17,310 nucleotides of DNA from Chlorobium sp. (GTDB lineage Bacteria; Bacteroidota; Chlorobiia; Chlorobiales; Chlorobiaceae). Shown in pieces: positions 6,963 through 14,125 of the stretch. Location of the stretch: positions 1-17,310 of the forward strand of contig JANQFD010000033.1 in the NCBI GenBank assembly GCA_028278005.1, read 5' to 3'. A program made the translations under genes and the position numbers. Each line of letters opens with the position of its first letter. Within the stretch, counting starts at the first letter, position 1. The notes under the pieces were generated by a model that had not been told where the DNA came from, ran no database searches, and saw only the letters and a program-made list of their open reading frames with translations.

Positions 6963-7625
6963 ATGAAACGGTTTCTCTCCTCTATTTTCCCCTTTTACGC
7001 AAGTGCAATAATGATCGCGACTGCTTTACTGGTCTCTACGGATGCAGCTTACAGCAGTGACAGTATTGAGGAACCGGTTGATTTTCATGTATTCGATGCA
7101 TCCGAGGATGTCAGGGAGACTGTAGACTGGATACAGAATAACCAGGATAACAGATATTTGCCGTTTGCGGTCATCGATAAACAGAATACCGAGATCTATA
7201 TCTTTGATACCGAAAACAGATTTGTTGCAAACGGCCCTGTCTTGCTTGGGATTGCCAAGTATGACAGTATCGATCCCGAGACGCTCCATTCCAGATTGTC
7301 GGAAATAACGGTTGAAAAAAGAGTTACACCCTCAGGACGGTACAGGGCGGTGCTCGGCAAGGATCATCGCGGCAAGGAACTGCTCTGGGTTGATTATCAC
7401 TATGCCATAGCCCTGCATCCGGTTGTGTTTATGCCCGGACAGAACAGAAAAATCAGGCTCGAGTCAAAAACATCCGAAGACAACCGTATCACCTATGGCT
7501 GTATAAACATTTCGCCGGCCCTTTTCAAAACAGTCATCAGCCCCATGTTCAAGGAAAAGGGCGGATTTGTGTATATCCTGCCCGAAGAACCTGCGAACAG
7601 AGGGCTGATAATGGGTAAACGATAG
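6963..7625 (+). CDS. Divergent YkuD (L,D-transpeptidase-like) periplasmic protein
   Basis: A 220-residue secreted protein. ATG 6963 gives a standard signal peptide (MKRFLSSIFPFYASAIMIAT, then VSTDAAYS); ATG 6939 or 6900 would only lengthen its N-terminal region. The body has a YkuD-like layout: IDKQNTEIYIFD near the start, a VTPSGRY turn, LHPVVF with His152, and TYGCINIS with the presumed catalytic Cys180. Usual YkuD enzymes have HG and S-H-G-C-x-R, so this copy is divergent (His-Pro, Thr-Tyr-Gly-Cys-Ile-Asn, longer His-Cys spacing). It may be a peptidoglycan L,D-transpeptidase or carboxypeptidase, or a non-catalytic relative. It follows cpoB by about 28 bases and probably belongs to the envelope operon. 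Confidence 0.75.
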   Translation: MKRFLSSIFPFYASAIMIATALLVSTDAAYSSDSIEEPVDFHVFDASEDVRETVDWIQNNQDNRYLPFAVIDKQNTEIYIFDTENRFVANGPVLLGIAKYDSIDPETLHSRLSEITVEKRVTPSGRYRAVLGKDHRGKELLWVDYHYAIALHPVVFMPGQNRKIRLESKTSEDNRITYGCINISPALFKTVISPMFKEKGGFVYILPEEPANRGLIMGKR

Positions 7626-7636
7626 GAATTCCCTAC

Positions 7637-8020
7637 CTATTTGAAGAATTCGTCGAGGGTGTAGGTCACCTTGTCGATTTCGACGCAGAGCTGGTCGCGG
7701 AGGTTGTTATAGAAAACCGGAATGTCACGCATTGTCCATTTAACGCCGCGTTTGTCAAAATCAATCACATAACGGTTTTCATTGTCCAGAACTTTTTGCG
7801 GCACATTGATCGCAATATCCGGCATGGTTGTGAGCACAAACAGCTGGATTTTACCTTCTTTCAACTGCCCGATCAGTTCATCTGTCGGAGACAGCTTTCT
7901 TCTTCCTGACGCAGGAGATATAGTAAGCTGCAGCCCTCCGTTACGATCTCTTTTCGCCGAGGTGATGTAGTATTTGGCAACTTTATGCAGGGCGTTACCG
8001 GACCAGACAGCTGATTGCAT
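7637..8020 (-). CDS. Hypothetical protein, 127 residues
   Basis: I do not recognise this protein. It has no signal peptide or membrane helix and mixed alpha/beta composition. Visible stretches include TSAKRDRNGGLQLTISPASG, LSPTDELIGQLKEGKIQLFV, VLDNENRYVIDFDKRGVKW and a C-terminus ending TLDEFFK. The frame is closed by TAG 11 bases from the end of the YkuD-like gene on the other strand, so the two genes converge almost without a gap. It lies downstream of the dnaK terminator and has its own 5' region. Its reading frame looks genuine (mixed, non-repetitive composition, no antisense gene to explain it). Cytoplasmic location is inferred. Confidence 0.7.
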   Translation of the reverse strand: MQSAVWSGNALHKVAKYYITSAKRDRNGGLQLTISPASGRRKLSPTDELIGQLKEGKIQLFVLTTMPDIAINVPQKVLDNENRYVIDFDKRGVKWTMRDIPVFYNNLRDQLCVEIDKVTYTLDEFFK

Positions 8021-8104
8021 CGTATAAGTGTTTAAATTACGGAAAATTAAAACACCAGTGTGGGTAATGGATGTATAACGTAAGTTACTAAAAGACAGAG
8101 AAAT

Positions 8105-8135
8105 AAAAAAAGGGATTCAGATCGAATCCCTTTTT
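8105..8135 (-). terminator. Rho-independent terminator of dnaK
   Basis: A perfect 12-bp stem: 8107-8118 pairs with 8124-8135 (core GGGATTC/GAATCCC) around a 5-base loop. Read on the minus strand it is followed by a T-run, 22 bases after the dnaK stop codon. The flanking A and T runs make it symmetric, so it could also stop transcription from the other side. Confidence 0.9.
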
Positions 8136-8157
8136 GCTGTGTCGTTACGGACACCGG

Positions 8158-10089
8158 TTACTTGTCTTTGCCGTTTCCGTCAATCACTTCATATTCCGCA
8201 TCGACTTCGCCCTCACCTTTTCCTTTTGTTGCGTTGCCGTTTTCTTCTGTTCCGCTATTTCCGGGTTCAGGTGAAGGAGGCGCTTCGGCTGACTGGGACT
8301 GATACATGCTTGAAGCAATCTCGTTCCAGATTTTGTTCAGCTCCTCCATTGCAGGTTTGATCGAATCGATGTTGCCGGATTTATGGGCTTCTTTAAGTTT
8401 TTCGAGCCCTGCTTCCAGTTGGGACTTTTTATCATCGGGTACCTTGTCCCCAAGTTCCTGGAGCTGTTTTTCGGTACTGAAGATAAGAGCATCCGCACTG
8501 TTCATTGTATCGATTTCCTCTTTGCGTTGTTCATCTTCAGCGGCATGCTGCTTTGCGTCTTCTTTCATCTTTTCTATTTCGGTTTCACTCAGTTTGCCGC
8601 TGGCTTCAATGCGTATGCTCTGTTCTTTGCCGGTGGCCTTGTCCTTTGCCGAAACATGAAGGATACCATTTGAATCGATGTCAAAAGCCACCTCGATCTG
8701 GGGAACTCCACGGGGGGCAGGAGGAATGTCTCCAAGATGGAAGCGTCCGAGCGTCTTGTTATCGCTTGCCATAGGCCGCTCTCCCTGTAAAACATGCACC
8801 TCTACCGATGTCTGATTGTCAGCTGCGGTTGAGAAGATCTCCTGTTTTTTCGTGGGGATGGTTGTGTTGGCATCGATAAGCTTGGTCATGACACCGCCGA
8901 GGGTCTCGATACCGAGAGAAAGAGGGGTTACGTCAAGGAGCAGTACGTCGCTGACATCACCGCTGAGAACCCCGCCCTGAATTGCAGCACCGACAGCCAC
9001 GACTTCATCGGGATTGACACTTTTGTTCGGTTCCCTGCCAAAGAGTTCTTTTACAAGTTCCTGGACCTTCGGGATCCTGGTCGAGCCGCCCACAAGCACG
9101 ACCTCGTCAATTTCGCTTGTGTCGATTTTCGAGTTTTTAATGGCGCGTTTGCATGGTCCGACTACATTGTCGAACAGATCTGAGCACATTGCCTCGAACT
9201 TGGCCCTTGTGAGATTGACGACCAGGTGTTTCGGGCCTTCCTGCGTTGCCGTGATAAACGGAAGGTTTATCTCGGTATCGGTACGGGAAGAAAGCTCTAT
9301 CTTCGCCTTCTCTGCAGCCTCCTTGAGTCGCTGCAGTGCCATAACATCGTTTCTGAGATCGATTCCCTCCTGTTTTTTGAATTCGTCTGCAAGGTAGTTG
9401 ATGATTTTCTGATCGAAGTCATCTCCTCCAAGATGCGTGTCTCCATCGGTAGCCTTGACTTCAAAGACGCCCTCGCCGAGCTCGAGAATCGAAATGTCGA
9501 ATGTACCGCCGCCAAGGTCGAACACGGCAACTTTTTCGTTTTCTTTTTTCTTGTCGAGACCATATGCAAGAGAAGCTGCGGTTGGTTCGTTGATAATACG
9601 TTTAACATCGAGGCCCGCAATTTTACCGGCATCTTTCGTTGCCTGCCGCTGAGCGTCGTTAAAGTATGCGGGTACGGTGATAACGGCTTCTGTCACTTTC
9701 TCTCCAAGAAAATCTTCGGCAGTCTGTTTCATTTTTTGAAGGATCATCGCAGAGATTTCCTGGGGCGAGTAGTTTTTATCGCCGATTTCTACCCTGGCTT
9801 CGCCATTTATGTTTACAACCTTGTAGGGGGCTATTTTCTTTTCGTTGGGAACTTCGTCGAATTTGCGCCCCATAAAGCGTTTGATTGAAAAAATGGTGTT
9901 TTGCGCGTTTGTGATGGCCTGTCTTTTAGCAGCATGGCCGACAAGACGCTCACCGTTTTTGGTGAATGCTACCATTGAAGGTGTAGTACGGTAGCCTTCA
10001 GAGTTTTCGATAACCGTTGGCTGCGTCCCCTGCATTACTGCTACGCAGGAGTTTGTGGTGCCAAGGTCTATTCCGATAATTTTGCCCAT
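8158..10089 (-). CDS. dnaK: DnaK (Hsp70) molecular chaperone
   Basis: A full-length 643-residue Hsp70. The nucleotide-binding domain (about 1-385) starts MGKIIGIDLGTTNSCVAVMQ and has AVITVPAYFNDAQRQATKDA, IINEPTAASLAYGLDKK, VFDLGGGTFDISILELG and VVLVGGSTRIPKVQ. The linker VLLLDVTPLSLG leads into the substrate-binding domain, and the C-terminus EVDAEYEVID is the usual DnaK tail before a short extension. It folds and protects cytoplasmic proteins with DnaJ and GrpE, neither of which is in this window. AAGGA lies 8 bases before the ATG. hsp20 lies 84 bases upstream on the same strand. I found no CIRCE (HrcA) operator here. Confidence 0.98.
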   Translation of the reverse strand: MGKIIGIDLGTTNSCVAVMQGTQPTVIENSEGYRTTPSMVAFTKNGERLVGHAAKRQAITNAQNTIFSIKRFMGRKFDEVPNEKKIAPYKVVNINGEARVEIGDKNYSPQEISAMILQKMKQTAEDFLGEKVTEAVITVPAYFNDAQRQATKDAGKIAGLDVKRIINEPTAASLAYGLDKKKENEKVAVFDLGGGTFDISILELGEGVFEVKATDGDTHLGGDDFDQKIINYLADEFKKQEGIDLRNDVMALQRLKEAAEKAKIELSSRTDTEINLPFITATQEGPKHLVVNLTRAKFEAMCSDLFDNVVGPCKRAIKNSKIDTSEIDEVVLVGGSTRIPKVQELVKELFGREPNKSVNPDEVVAVGAAIQGGVLSGDVSDVLLLDVTPLSLGIETLGGVMTKLIDANTTIPTKKQEIFSTAADNQTSVEVHVLQGERPMASDNKTLGRFHLGDIPPAPRGVPQIEVAFDIDSNGILHVSAKDKATGKEQSIRIEASGKLSETEIEKMKEDAKQHAAEDEQRKEEIDTMNSADALIFSTEKQLQELGDKVPDDKKSQLEAGLEKLKEAHKSGNIDSIKPAMEELNKIWNEIASSMYQSQSAEAPPSPEPGNSGTEENGNATKGKGEGEVDAEYEVIDGNGKDK

Positions 10090-10118
10090 AATTACATTCC
10101 TTGTTTAAACGGACTGTC

Positions 10119-10154
10119 CGGAGGGCTTCCTGTGTTCATGGGGATAGCCCTCCG
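10119..10154 (-). other. Stem-loop between hsp20 and dnaK
   Basis: CGGAGGGCT (10119-10127) is perfectly complementary to AGCCCTCCG (10146-10154) with an 18-base loop. It sits in the 84-base gap after the hsp20 stop codon and before the dnaK ribosome site. There is no T-run on the minus strand side. It may protect hsp20 mRNA, partially terminate, or mark a processing site. Confidence 0.5.
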
Positions 10155-10173
10155 ACAAGACAGCGTGTTACTG

Positions 10174-10572
10174 TTACATGATGTCGATTTCTTTGCTTTT
10201 CCTTACCTCCTGTGCCTTCGGAAGAGAAACGCGGAGTACACCGTTTTCGAAAGATGCCTCTATGTGTTCCTGATCGATCAGCTCACCGAGATTGAAGCTG
10301 CGGGAAAAACTGCCATAGCTTCTTTCTGTGCGATGGTAGTTTTTTGCCTTCTCTTCTGTTTCCTTTTTTCTTTCACCCTTGATGGTCAGAACATCGTCTT
10401 CCACTCCGAGTGAAATATCCTCTTTGTTGAGGCCCGGCATTTCGGCTTCAATGTGAAAAGCACTTTCATCTTCCGTGATATCGACCTTGAATGCAGGTGC
10501 AGCCGGAAGCTGACTGCCTTCCCAGATGTCATCAAACAATTTCAGCGGGTCCTTTGATAGCTTTACTAACAT
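10174..10572 (-). CDS. Hsp20/alpha-crystallin small heat-shock protein
   Basis: A 132-residue small heat-shock protein. The N-terminal arm (MLVKLSKDPLKLFDDIW) is short. The alpha-crystallin domain (about 35-125) shows FHIEAEMPGLNKEDISLGVE, LTIKGERKKE, RSYGSFSRSFNLGE and the C-terminal FENGVLRVSLPKAQE. ATG at 10572 is chosen because AAAGGAGG (10578-10585) sits 5 bases upstream; the frame is open 22 codons further, but without a comparable ribosome site. It is an ATP-independent holdase handing substrates to DnaK, encoded next door on the same strand. A sigma-54-type promoter lies about 85 bases upstream of its start codon. Confidence 0.95.
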   Translation of the reverse strand: MLVKLSKDPLKLFDDIWEGSQLPAAPAFKVDITEDESAFHIEAEMPGLNKEDISLGVEDDVLTIKGERKKETEEKAKNYHRTERSYGSFSRSFNLGELIDQEHIEASFENGVLRVSLPKAQEVRKSKEIDIM

Positions 10573-10656
10573 AATATCCTCCTTTATGGTAGATCTGTCT
10601 TTAACGTTTTTTGATTGTGTGTCCGGGGTTCGGCGCACAATTCTACCCTTTATAAA

Positions 10657-10672
10657 AGCAACTCACGTGCCA
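10657..10672 (-). promoter_or_regulatory. Sigma-54 (-24/-12) promoter upstream of hsp20
   Basis: On the minus strand the sequence TGGCACG-TGAG-TTGCT matches the RpoN consensus (TGGCACR-N4-TTGCW) at every conserved position, with the required 10 bases between GG and GC. The predicted start is near 10646, giving a leader of about 74 bases to hsp20. A wide inverted repeat TTGTCAG (10713-10719) / CTGACAA (10770-10776) lies upstream and might bind an activator. The rest of the 353-base gap 10573-10925 holds only this promoter and two possible small ORFs on the other strand. Confidence 0.75.
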
Positions 10673-10793
10673 AACAGTTTTGGGCCTGTGTTTTTCGTTG
10701 TAAACGGTATTATTGTCAGTCTATTGTCGAGGTGTAAGGCTATATGTCATACATTTCCCGCCTTCGGCTCTGACAAAAAGGAGGTATGCAGGT

Positions 10794-10871
10794 ATGTCGG
10801 AGTTCGTGAAAAAAACGATGACGGCCGGCAGATCCGGTTTCCGATGTATGGGAGCTGGAGTGATCGTATGA
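10794..10871 (+). CDS. Possible 25-residue small protein
   Basis: ATG at 10794 follows AAGGAGG (10778-10784) at a normal 9-base spacing. The frame encodes 25 residues: MSEFVKKTMTAG, then RSGFRCMGAGVIV. The N-terminus is basic and the C-terminus ends in a glycine-hydrophobic stretch. The strong ribosome site in an otherwise non-coding region is the main support. The stop codon overlaps the start of a second small ORF (ATGA). I recognise no family. Confidence 0.35.
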   Translation: MSEFVKKTMTAGRSGFRCMGAGVIV

Positions 10872-10954
10872 AGGAAAGGAGGGGTGTTGGCAGTTGCGGG
10901 TGCTGTACTTTGCAGAGTCCTGCGATCAGTTTTCAACTTTCTGGAGCCAGCTGA
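10868..10954 (+). CDS. Possible 28-residue Cys-rich small ORF coupled to the 25-residue ORF
   Basis: The start codon overlaps the stop of the preceding small ORF as ATGA, a typical translational-coupling arrangement. The peptide begins MKERRGVGSCGCCTLQ and ends in a neutral tail. Its 3' end overlaps the end of the arsR-type gene on the opposite strand by 29 bases, which weakens the case. No family is recognised. Confidence 0.2.
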   Translation: MKERRGVGSCGCCTLQSPAISFQLSGAS

Positions 10955-11303
10955 GTCTGTCCTGAAGATTCTCCACGACGCTTTTTGAAATGAGGTAGCA
11001 GGCAAAGATGATGCTGCTGTCAGCAATGCTATAGTAACATTTCAGCCCTTCCTTTCTGCGGTTAACAATGCCATTGTCATGCATCAGAGCAAGGTGCTTG
11101 GAGACATTTGCCTGACTTGCCTTGATTTCATTGACAATTTCCTGTACCGTTCTTTCCTTTTCACAAAGCGATCTGAGGATTTTAAGACGCATTGGTTCTG
11201 AAAGCAGCTTGAAACGGTTGGCGACTGCTGTCAGCATCTCTTCCGGCATTCTGAGGTTCCACTTTATAACCTCGTCTTCGTCAATAGTTATTTTTTTGCC
11301 CAT
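10926..11303 (-). CDS. ArsR-family winged-helix repressor
   Basis: A 125-residue DNA-binding protein. Residues about 28-105 form an ArsR-type winged helix: LLSEPMRLKILRSLCEKERT, VQEIVNEIKASQANVSKHLA (recognition helix region) and a wing ending KEGLKCYYSIAD. The ELCVC metal site of ArsR/SmtB is absent. It has three Cys (SLCEK, LKCYY, FACYL), and none falls at the Cys positions of BigR/SqrR, so the signal it senses is unclear. ATG 11303 gives a normal family length; the frame is open to a TTG at 11348 without a ribosome site. Its own promoter lies just upstream. hsp20 is the next gene downstream on this strand, but 353 bases away with its own promoter. Confidence 0.88.
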   Translation of the reverse strand: MGKKITIDEDEVIKWNLRMPEEMLTAVANRFKLLSEPMRLKILRSLCEKERTVQEIVNEIKASQANVSKHLALMHDNGIVNRRKEGLKCYYSIADSSIIFACYLISKSVVENLQDRLSWLQKVEN

Positions 11304-11377
11304 CAGTAACGTTTGATTGTAAGCTGCCAGGAGCTGCTGCCATTGCAAGAAGGGAGAATTGTTTCTATAGAGATGGT

Positions 11378-11406
11378 TATATAGTTATTTATTCATGCAT
11401 TTTCAA
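11378..11406 (-). promoter_or_regulatory. Sigma-70-type promoter of the arsR-family gene
   Basis: On the minus strand TTGAAA (11401-11406) and TATATA (11378-11383) are separated by exactly 17 bases, about 70 bases before the start codon. The short inverted repeat CTATA (11365-11369) / TATAG (11380-11384) covers the -10 box and predicted start and could be an autoregulatory operator; that part is speculative. Confidence 0.55.
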
Positions 11407-11486
11407 GCTAAAAAAGGAAGTTTTCTGCATGAGAAGAAAATATTCTTTTGTTGAACTTGGTGGTGAGGCTGGTAGGTACTGAGAGG

Positions 11487-11714
11487 TCAAAGCGGGGTTT
11501 CGGTGAGTTTCAGGATTGAATTGACAAGGGATTGCGGCGCCTTGAAGCGGATAATTTTTTCCTGGATAATATTTTTTGTCTTCTGCGCTTCCTTGAATTC
11601 GTTAAAACAATCAGGGCATGTTTCGATATGCTTGTTAAAATCATTCTGTTCTTTCTGAGTGAGCTCACAGTCTACAGCTGCACTCATGAGAGCCCGAGCT
11701 TGTGTGCAATTCAT
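11487..11714 (-). CDS. Zinc-binding anti-sigma factor (RsrA-like ZAS)
   Basis: A 75-residue cytoplasmic protein. Cys3, His29, Cys33 and Cys36 (HIETCPDC) form the zinc-binding anti-sigma motif, with the same spacing as Cys11/His37/Cys41/Cys44 of Streptomyces RsrA (from memory). There is no membrane helix. In RsrA, oxidation of the Cys releases zinc and the sigma factor under thiol stress; the same job is inferred here. It lies 31 bases after the ECF sigma gene on the same strand, the usual sigma/anti-sigma operon order. Confidence 0.85.
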   Translation of the reverse strand: MNCTQARALMSAAVDCELTQKEQNDFNKHIETCPDCFNEFKEAQKTKNIIQEKIIRFKAPQSLVNSILKLTETPL

Positions 11715-11745
11715 TGTACTAAATAATTCAATCTTTTATGTGAAG

Positions 11746-12375
11746 TTACTGAGTTTCTTCCTCTTCCGTATTATAGCCGTGTTTTTTGGCGAACTCATTG
11801 AGGTTTCCGCGCAAAAGCTTTCTTCCCCTGTATAACCTTGACCTTACTGTTCCAATAGGGCTTTCAACCATGTTTGCTATTTCTTCATACGTAAAACCCT
11901 CAATATCACATAACTGTATCACTTCTTTAAATTCTTCCGGCAATGCATTCAATGCCTGGTATACTTCATCATGCATGAGCGACCTTAAATAACCTGCATT
12001 GAGATCTTCACTCTCACTCTGGGTATCCTTGATCGTATGATAGAAGTCCTTGATCAGATCATAATCAACCTTTCCGGGTTCACGGGCGTTTTTCCTGAAT
12101 TTGTTGATATAATTGTTTTTAAGGATTTTAAACAGCCATGCCTTGCAGTTGGTTCCCTTTTCGAAGGAATCGAAAAATTTATATGCTTTCAGGTAGGTTT
12201 CCTGCACAAGATCGTGGGCATCATCCGGGTTCATGGTAAGATGCAAGGCGTAATTATAGAGCGCGTTAATATGACCGACAGCTTCTTCCTGGAACTCTCG
12301 TTGTTTGATTTTTTCCTTTTCGGAAAGTGCGTTTTTTTGCTCCGGTGCGTTTTTTTTATGCTTGGAATCTGACAT
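11746..12375 (-). CDS. ECF RNA polymerase sigma factor, SigR-like
   Basis: A 209-residue ECF sigma-70 factor. A charged N-terminal tail (about 1-28) precedes region 2 (about 35-95: ALYNYALHLTMNPDDAHDLV, then KAWLFKILKNNYINKFRK). A linker follows, then region 4 (about 140-193: LPEEFKEVIQLCDIEGFTYE, IANMVESPIGTVRSRLYRGR). The PIGTVRSRL and EGFTYEEIA patterns resemble the SigR/SigH (ECF12-type) group, which usually pairs with redox-sensing zinc anti-sigma factors, as found immediately downstream. It probably drives a thiol/oxidative stress regulon. It is divergent from crtH across 132 bases; an imperfect SigR-like motif (TGGAAA then GTAAAC, minus strand) in that gap hints at autoregulation but is weak. 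Confidence 0.92.
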   Translation of the reverse strand: MSDSKHKKNAPEQKNALSEKEKIKQREFQEEAVGHINALYNYALHLTMNPDDAHDLVQETYLKAYKFFDSFEKGTNCKAWLFKILKNNYINKFRKNAREPGKVDYDLIKDFYHTIKDTQSESEDLNAGYLRSLMHDEVYQALNALPEEFKEVIQLCDIEGFTYEEIANMVESPIGTVRSRLYRGRKLLRGNLNEFAKKHGYNTEEEETQ

Positions 12376-12507
12376 ATACGGTGACTTGTTTTTTGCCGGT
12401 GATCAGTTTACTCTCATTATTACTATTTTTCCACCAATATATCAATTAGAATATAACAATAAGTTTTAATAGAGGTTAAGAGCTATACCAATAACATAAA
12501 TCTTGTC

Positions 12508-14019
12508 ATGGCTAATTCAGCGGATGTGATTATTGTGGGTTCGGGAATCGGAGGGTTGACAGCGGCAGCTCTGCTTCAGGAGAAGGGTTTTTCAACGCTC
12601 ACCTTCGAAAAAAACAGATATCCGGGCGGAAGTTGTGCATCATTCAGGCATCAGGGATACACATTTGATGCGGGGGCTTCGGTGTTTTATGGTTTTTCGG
12701 ATGAAGGAAGGAGCGGCACGCTTAATCTCCATACCCGCATCTTCAAGAAACTCGGCGTCAGCGTGCCGACAATTCCTGATCCTGTGCAGATTCATTACCA
12801 TCTGCCCAATGACTTCGATGTTCCTGTCTATTATGACAGAGACAGGTTTCTCGATGTCCTTATTCGCCGATTTCCGCATGAGGAGAGTGGCATACAAGCG
12901 TTTTATCAGGAACTTGAGGAGGTCTATGCAATTCTCAGCGCTCTCCCGGCAGGTTCACTTGAGGACCCGGTACATATAATCCGGGTCGGTACGGCTAACC
13001 CCGGCAAAACCATGGCACTTGCCCTGAAAACGTTCAAGTCGATGGGTAAAACGGCAAGAAAATACATTGCCGATGAGGAACTTCTGAAATTTATCGATAT
13101 CGAATCGTATTCCTGGGCTGTGCAGGATGCAGTCGCAACGCCTCTGGTCAACGCTGGAATTTGTCTGGCCGATCGTCATCATGGCGGTATCAACTATCCT
13201 GTGGGGGGCGCCGGAGCGATTCCCGATGCATTATGTGAAGGTATTAGAAAGTTCGGGGGGAGGATCGCATTCGGCTGTGATGTCGAAGAGATTCTCGTGA
13301 AAGATGGTTGTGCGAAAGGGGTGAGACTGAGCAGCGGGGAAGTGCATACGTCACGAGCCGTAATAACCAATGCAACCGTTTGGGATACCTTCAACAGGCT
13401 GATAAAAGATCCCCGCTATGCGGTATCTGAAAAGAAGTTTCTCCGTGCGCCGAGCTGGTTCCAGCTTTATCTGGGAGTCGATGCAGGTGTGATACCCGAA
13501 GATTTTTATGTGCACCACATCCTTGTCGATGAATGGGATACCTATGATGAAACGGGCGGGACGATATATTTTTCTGCGCCATCGGTTCTCGACCCTTCGG
13601 TTGCGCCGGAAGGCAAGCATGTCGTTCATGCGTTTGTTACTGACGAGACCGACAGGTGGAGCTCTTACGAAAGGGGAGGATCGGCCTATAAAAAAGCGAA
13701 ACAGGAGTTCGGGGACAGGGTGATTCGCAGAACTGAAAGAATTCTTCCCGGATTGTCGGATGCAATTGACGTAAAGGTGCTGGCAACACCGCTGACGAAC
13801 CAGCGCTATCTTAACCGGTATAAAGGTTCATATGGGCCGCTGCTGTATCCGGGGCAGAATGTTCTGCAGAAACCCCAGAACCGTACAGCCGTAGACAATC
13901 TCTTCGCAGCAGGTGACAGTACGTTTCCGGGTCAGGGAGTTATTGCAGTAACCTATTCGGGAATTTCATGTGCGTCATACGTCGCCAGAAAGTTCGGGAA
14001 TCCCCTCGAGTATGTATAA
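12508..14019 (+). CDS. crtH: CrtH-type prolycopene (carotenoid cis-trans) isomerase
   Basis: A 503-residue FAD-dependent enzyme of the CrtI/CrtISO family. The N-terminal dinucleotide-binding motif VIIVGSGIGGLTAAALL is at residues 7-23, followed by FEKNRYPGGSCASF and FDAGASVFYG. GGINYPVGGAGAIPDALCEG lies near residue 230. The C-terminal FAD signature is NLFAAGDSTFPGQGVIAVTY, then SGISCASYVARKFG. The family converts tetra-cis-lycopene made by CrtP/CrtQ to all-trans-lycopene; in green sulfur bacteria this feeds chlorobactene and isorenieratene synthesis in the chlorosome. The start ATG 12508 lies 132 bases from the divergent sigma gene. The stop codon is part of the target duplication of the small mobile element that follows. 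Confidence 0.93.
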   Translation: MANSADVIIVGSGIGGLTAAALLQEKGFSTLTFEKNRYPGGSCASFRHQGYTFDAGASVFYGFSDEGRSGTLNLHTRIFKKLGVSVPTIPDPVQIHYHLPNDFDVPVYYDRDRFLDVLIRRFPHEESGIQAFYQELEEVYAILSALPAGSLEDPVHIIRVGTANPGKTMALALKTFKSMGKTARKYIADEELLKFIDIESYSWAVQDAVATPLVNAGICLADRHHGGINYPVGGAGAIPDALCEGIRKFGGRIAFGCDVEEILVKDGCAKGVRLSSGEVHTSRAVITNATVWDTFNRLIKDPRYAVSEKKFLRAPSWFQLYLGVDAGVIPEDFYVHHILVDEWDTYDETGGTIYFSAPSVLDPSVAPEGKHVVHAFVTDETDRWSSYERGGSAYKKAKQEFGDRVIRRTERILPGLSDAIDVKVLATPLTNQRYLNRYKGSYGPLLYPGQNVLQKPQNRTAVDNLFAAGDSTFPGQGVIAVTYSGISCASYVARKFGNPLEYV

Positions 14020-14125
14020 GGGTACCTCTAAAAAGTGTCATGAGTCCCGATACAATCGGGATAAACTTAGAACAAGTCGGGATAACGCAGCAATTTGGGT
14101 GCGCAATACGTTTTTAGAGGTGCCC
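14020..14125. mobile_element. 106-bp MITE-like element with 15-bp terminal inverted repeats
   Basis: The left end GGGTACCTCTAAAAA (14020-14034) and the right end (14111-14125) are inverted copies with one mismatch (T/G). The element is flanked by ATAA on both sides (14016-14019 and 14126-14129), a 4-bp target-site duplication. Inside are a short hairpin TCCCGAT-ACA-ATCGGGA (14045-14061) and a second copy of TCGGGATAA at 14077-14085, but no coding capacity. The end type and 4-bp duplication with TA core suggest a deletion derivative of an IS5-family element; family assignment is inference. It lies between the convergent ends of crtH and ald and could act as a two-way terminator when transcribed. 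Confidence 0.75.

Noticed and set aside
9226..9888. Long plus-strand open frame (220 codons) inside dnaK
   Set aside because: It lies entirely antisense to the highly conserved dnaK and its translation resembles no protein; it is a by-product of codon bias.
10769..10782. CTGACAAAAAGGA shared with the leader of the CsmI/J/X gene (minus strand near 16883-16895)
   Set aside because: A 13-base low-complexity match around a purine-rich ribosome-site-like sequence is expected by chance several times in a window this size.
10573..10925. Search for a CIRCE (HrcA) operator near hsp20 and dnaK
   Set aside because: No TTAGCACTC-N9-GAGTGCTAA or close variant was found here or in the hsp20-dnaK gap.
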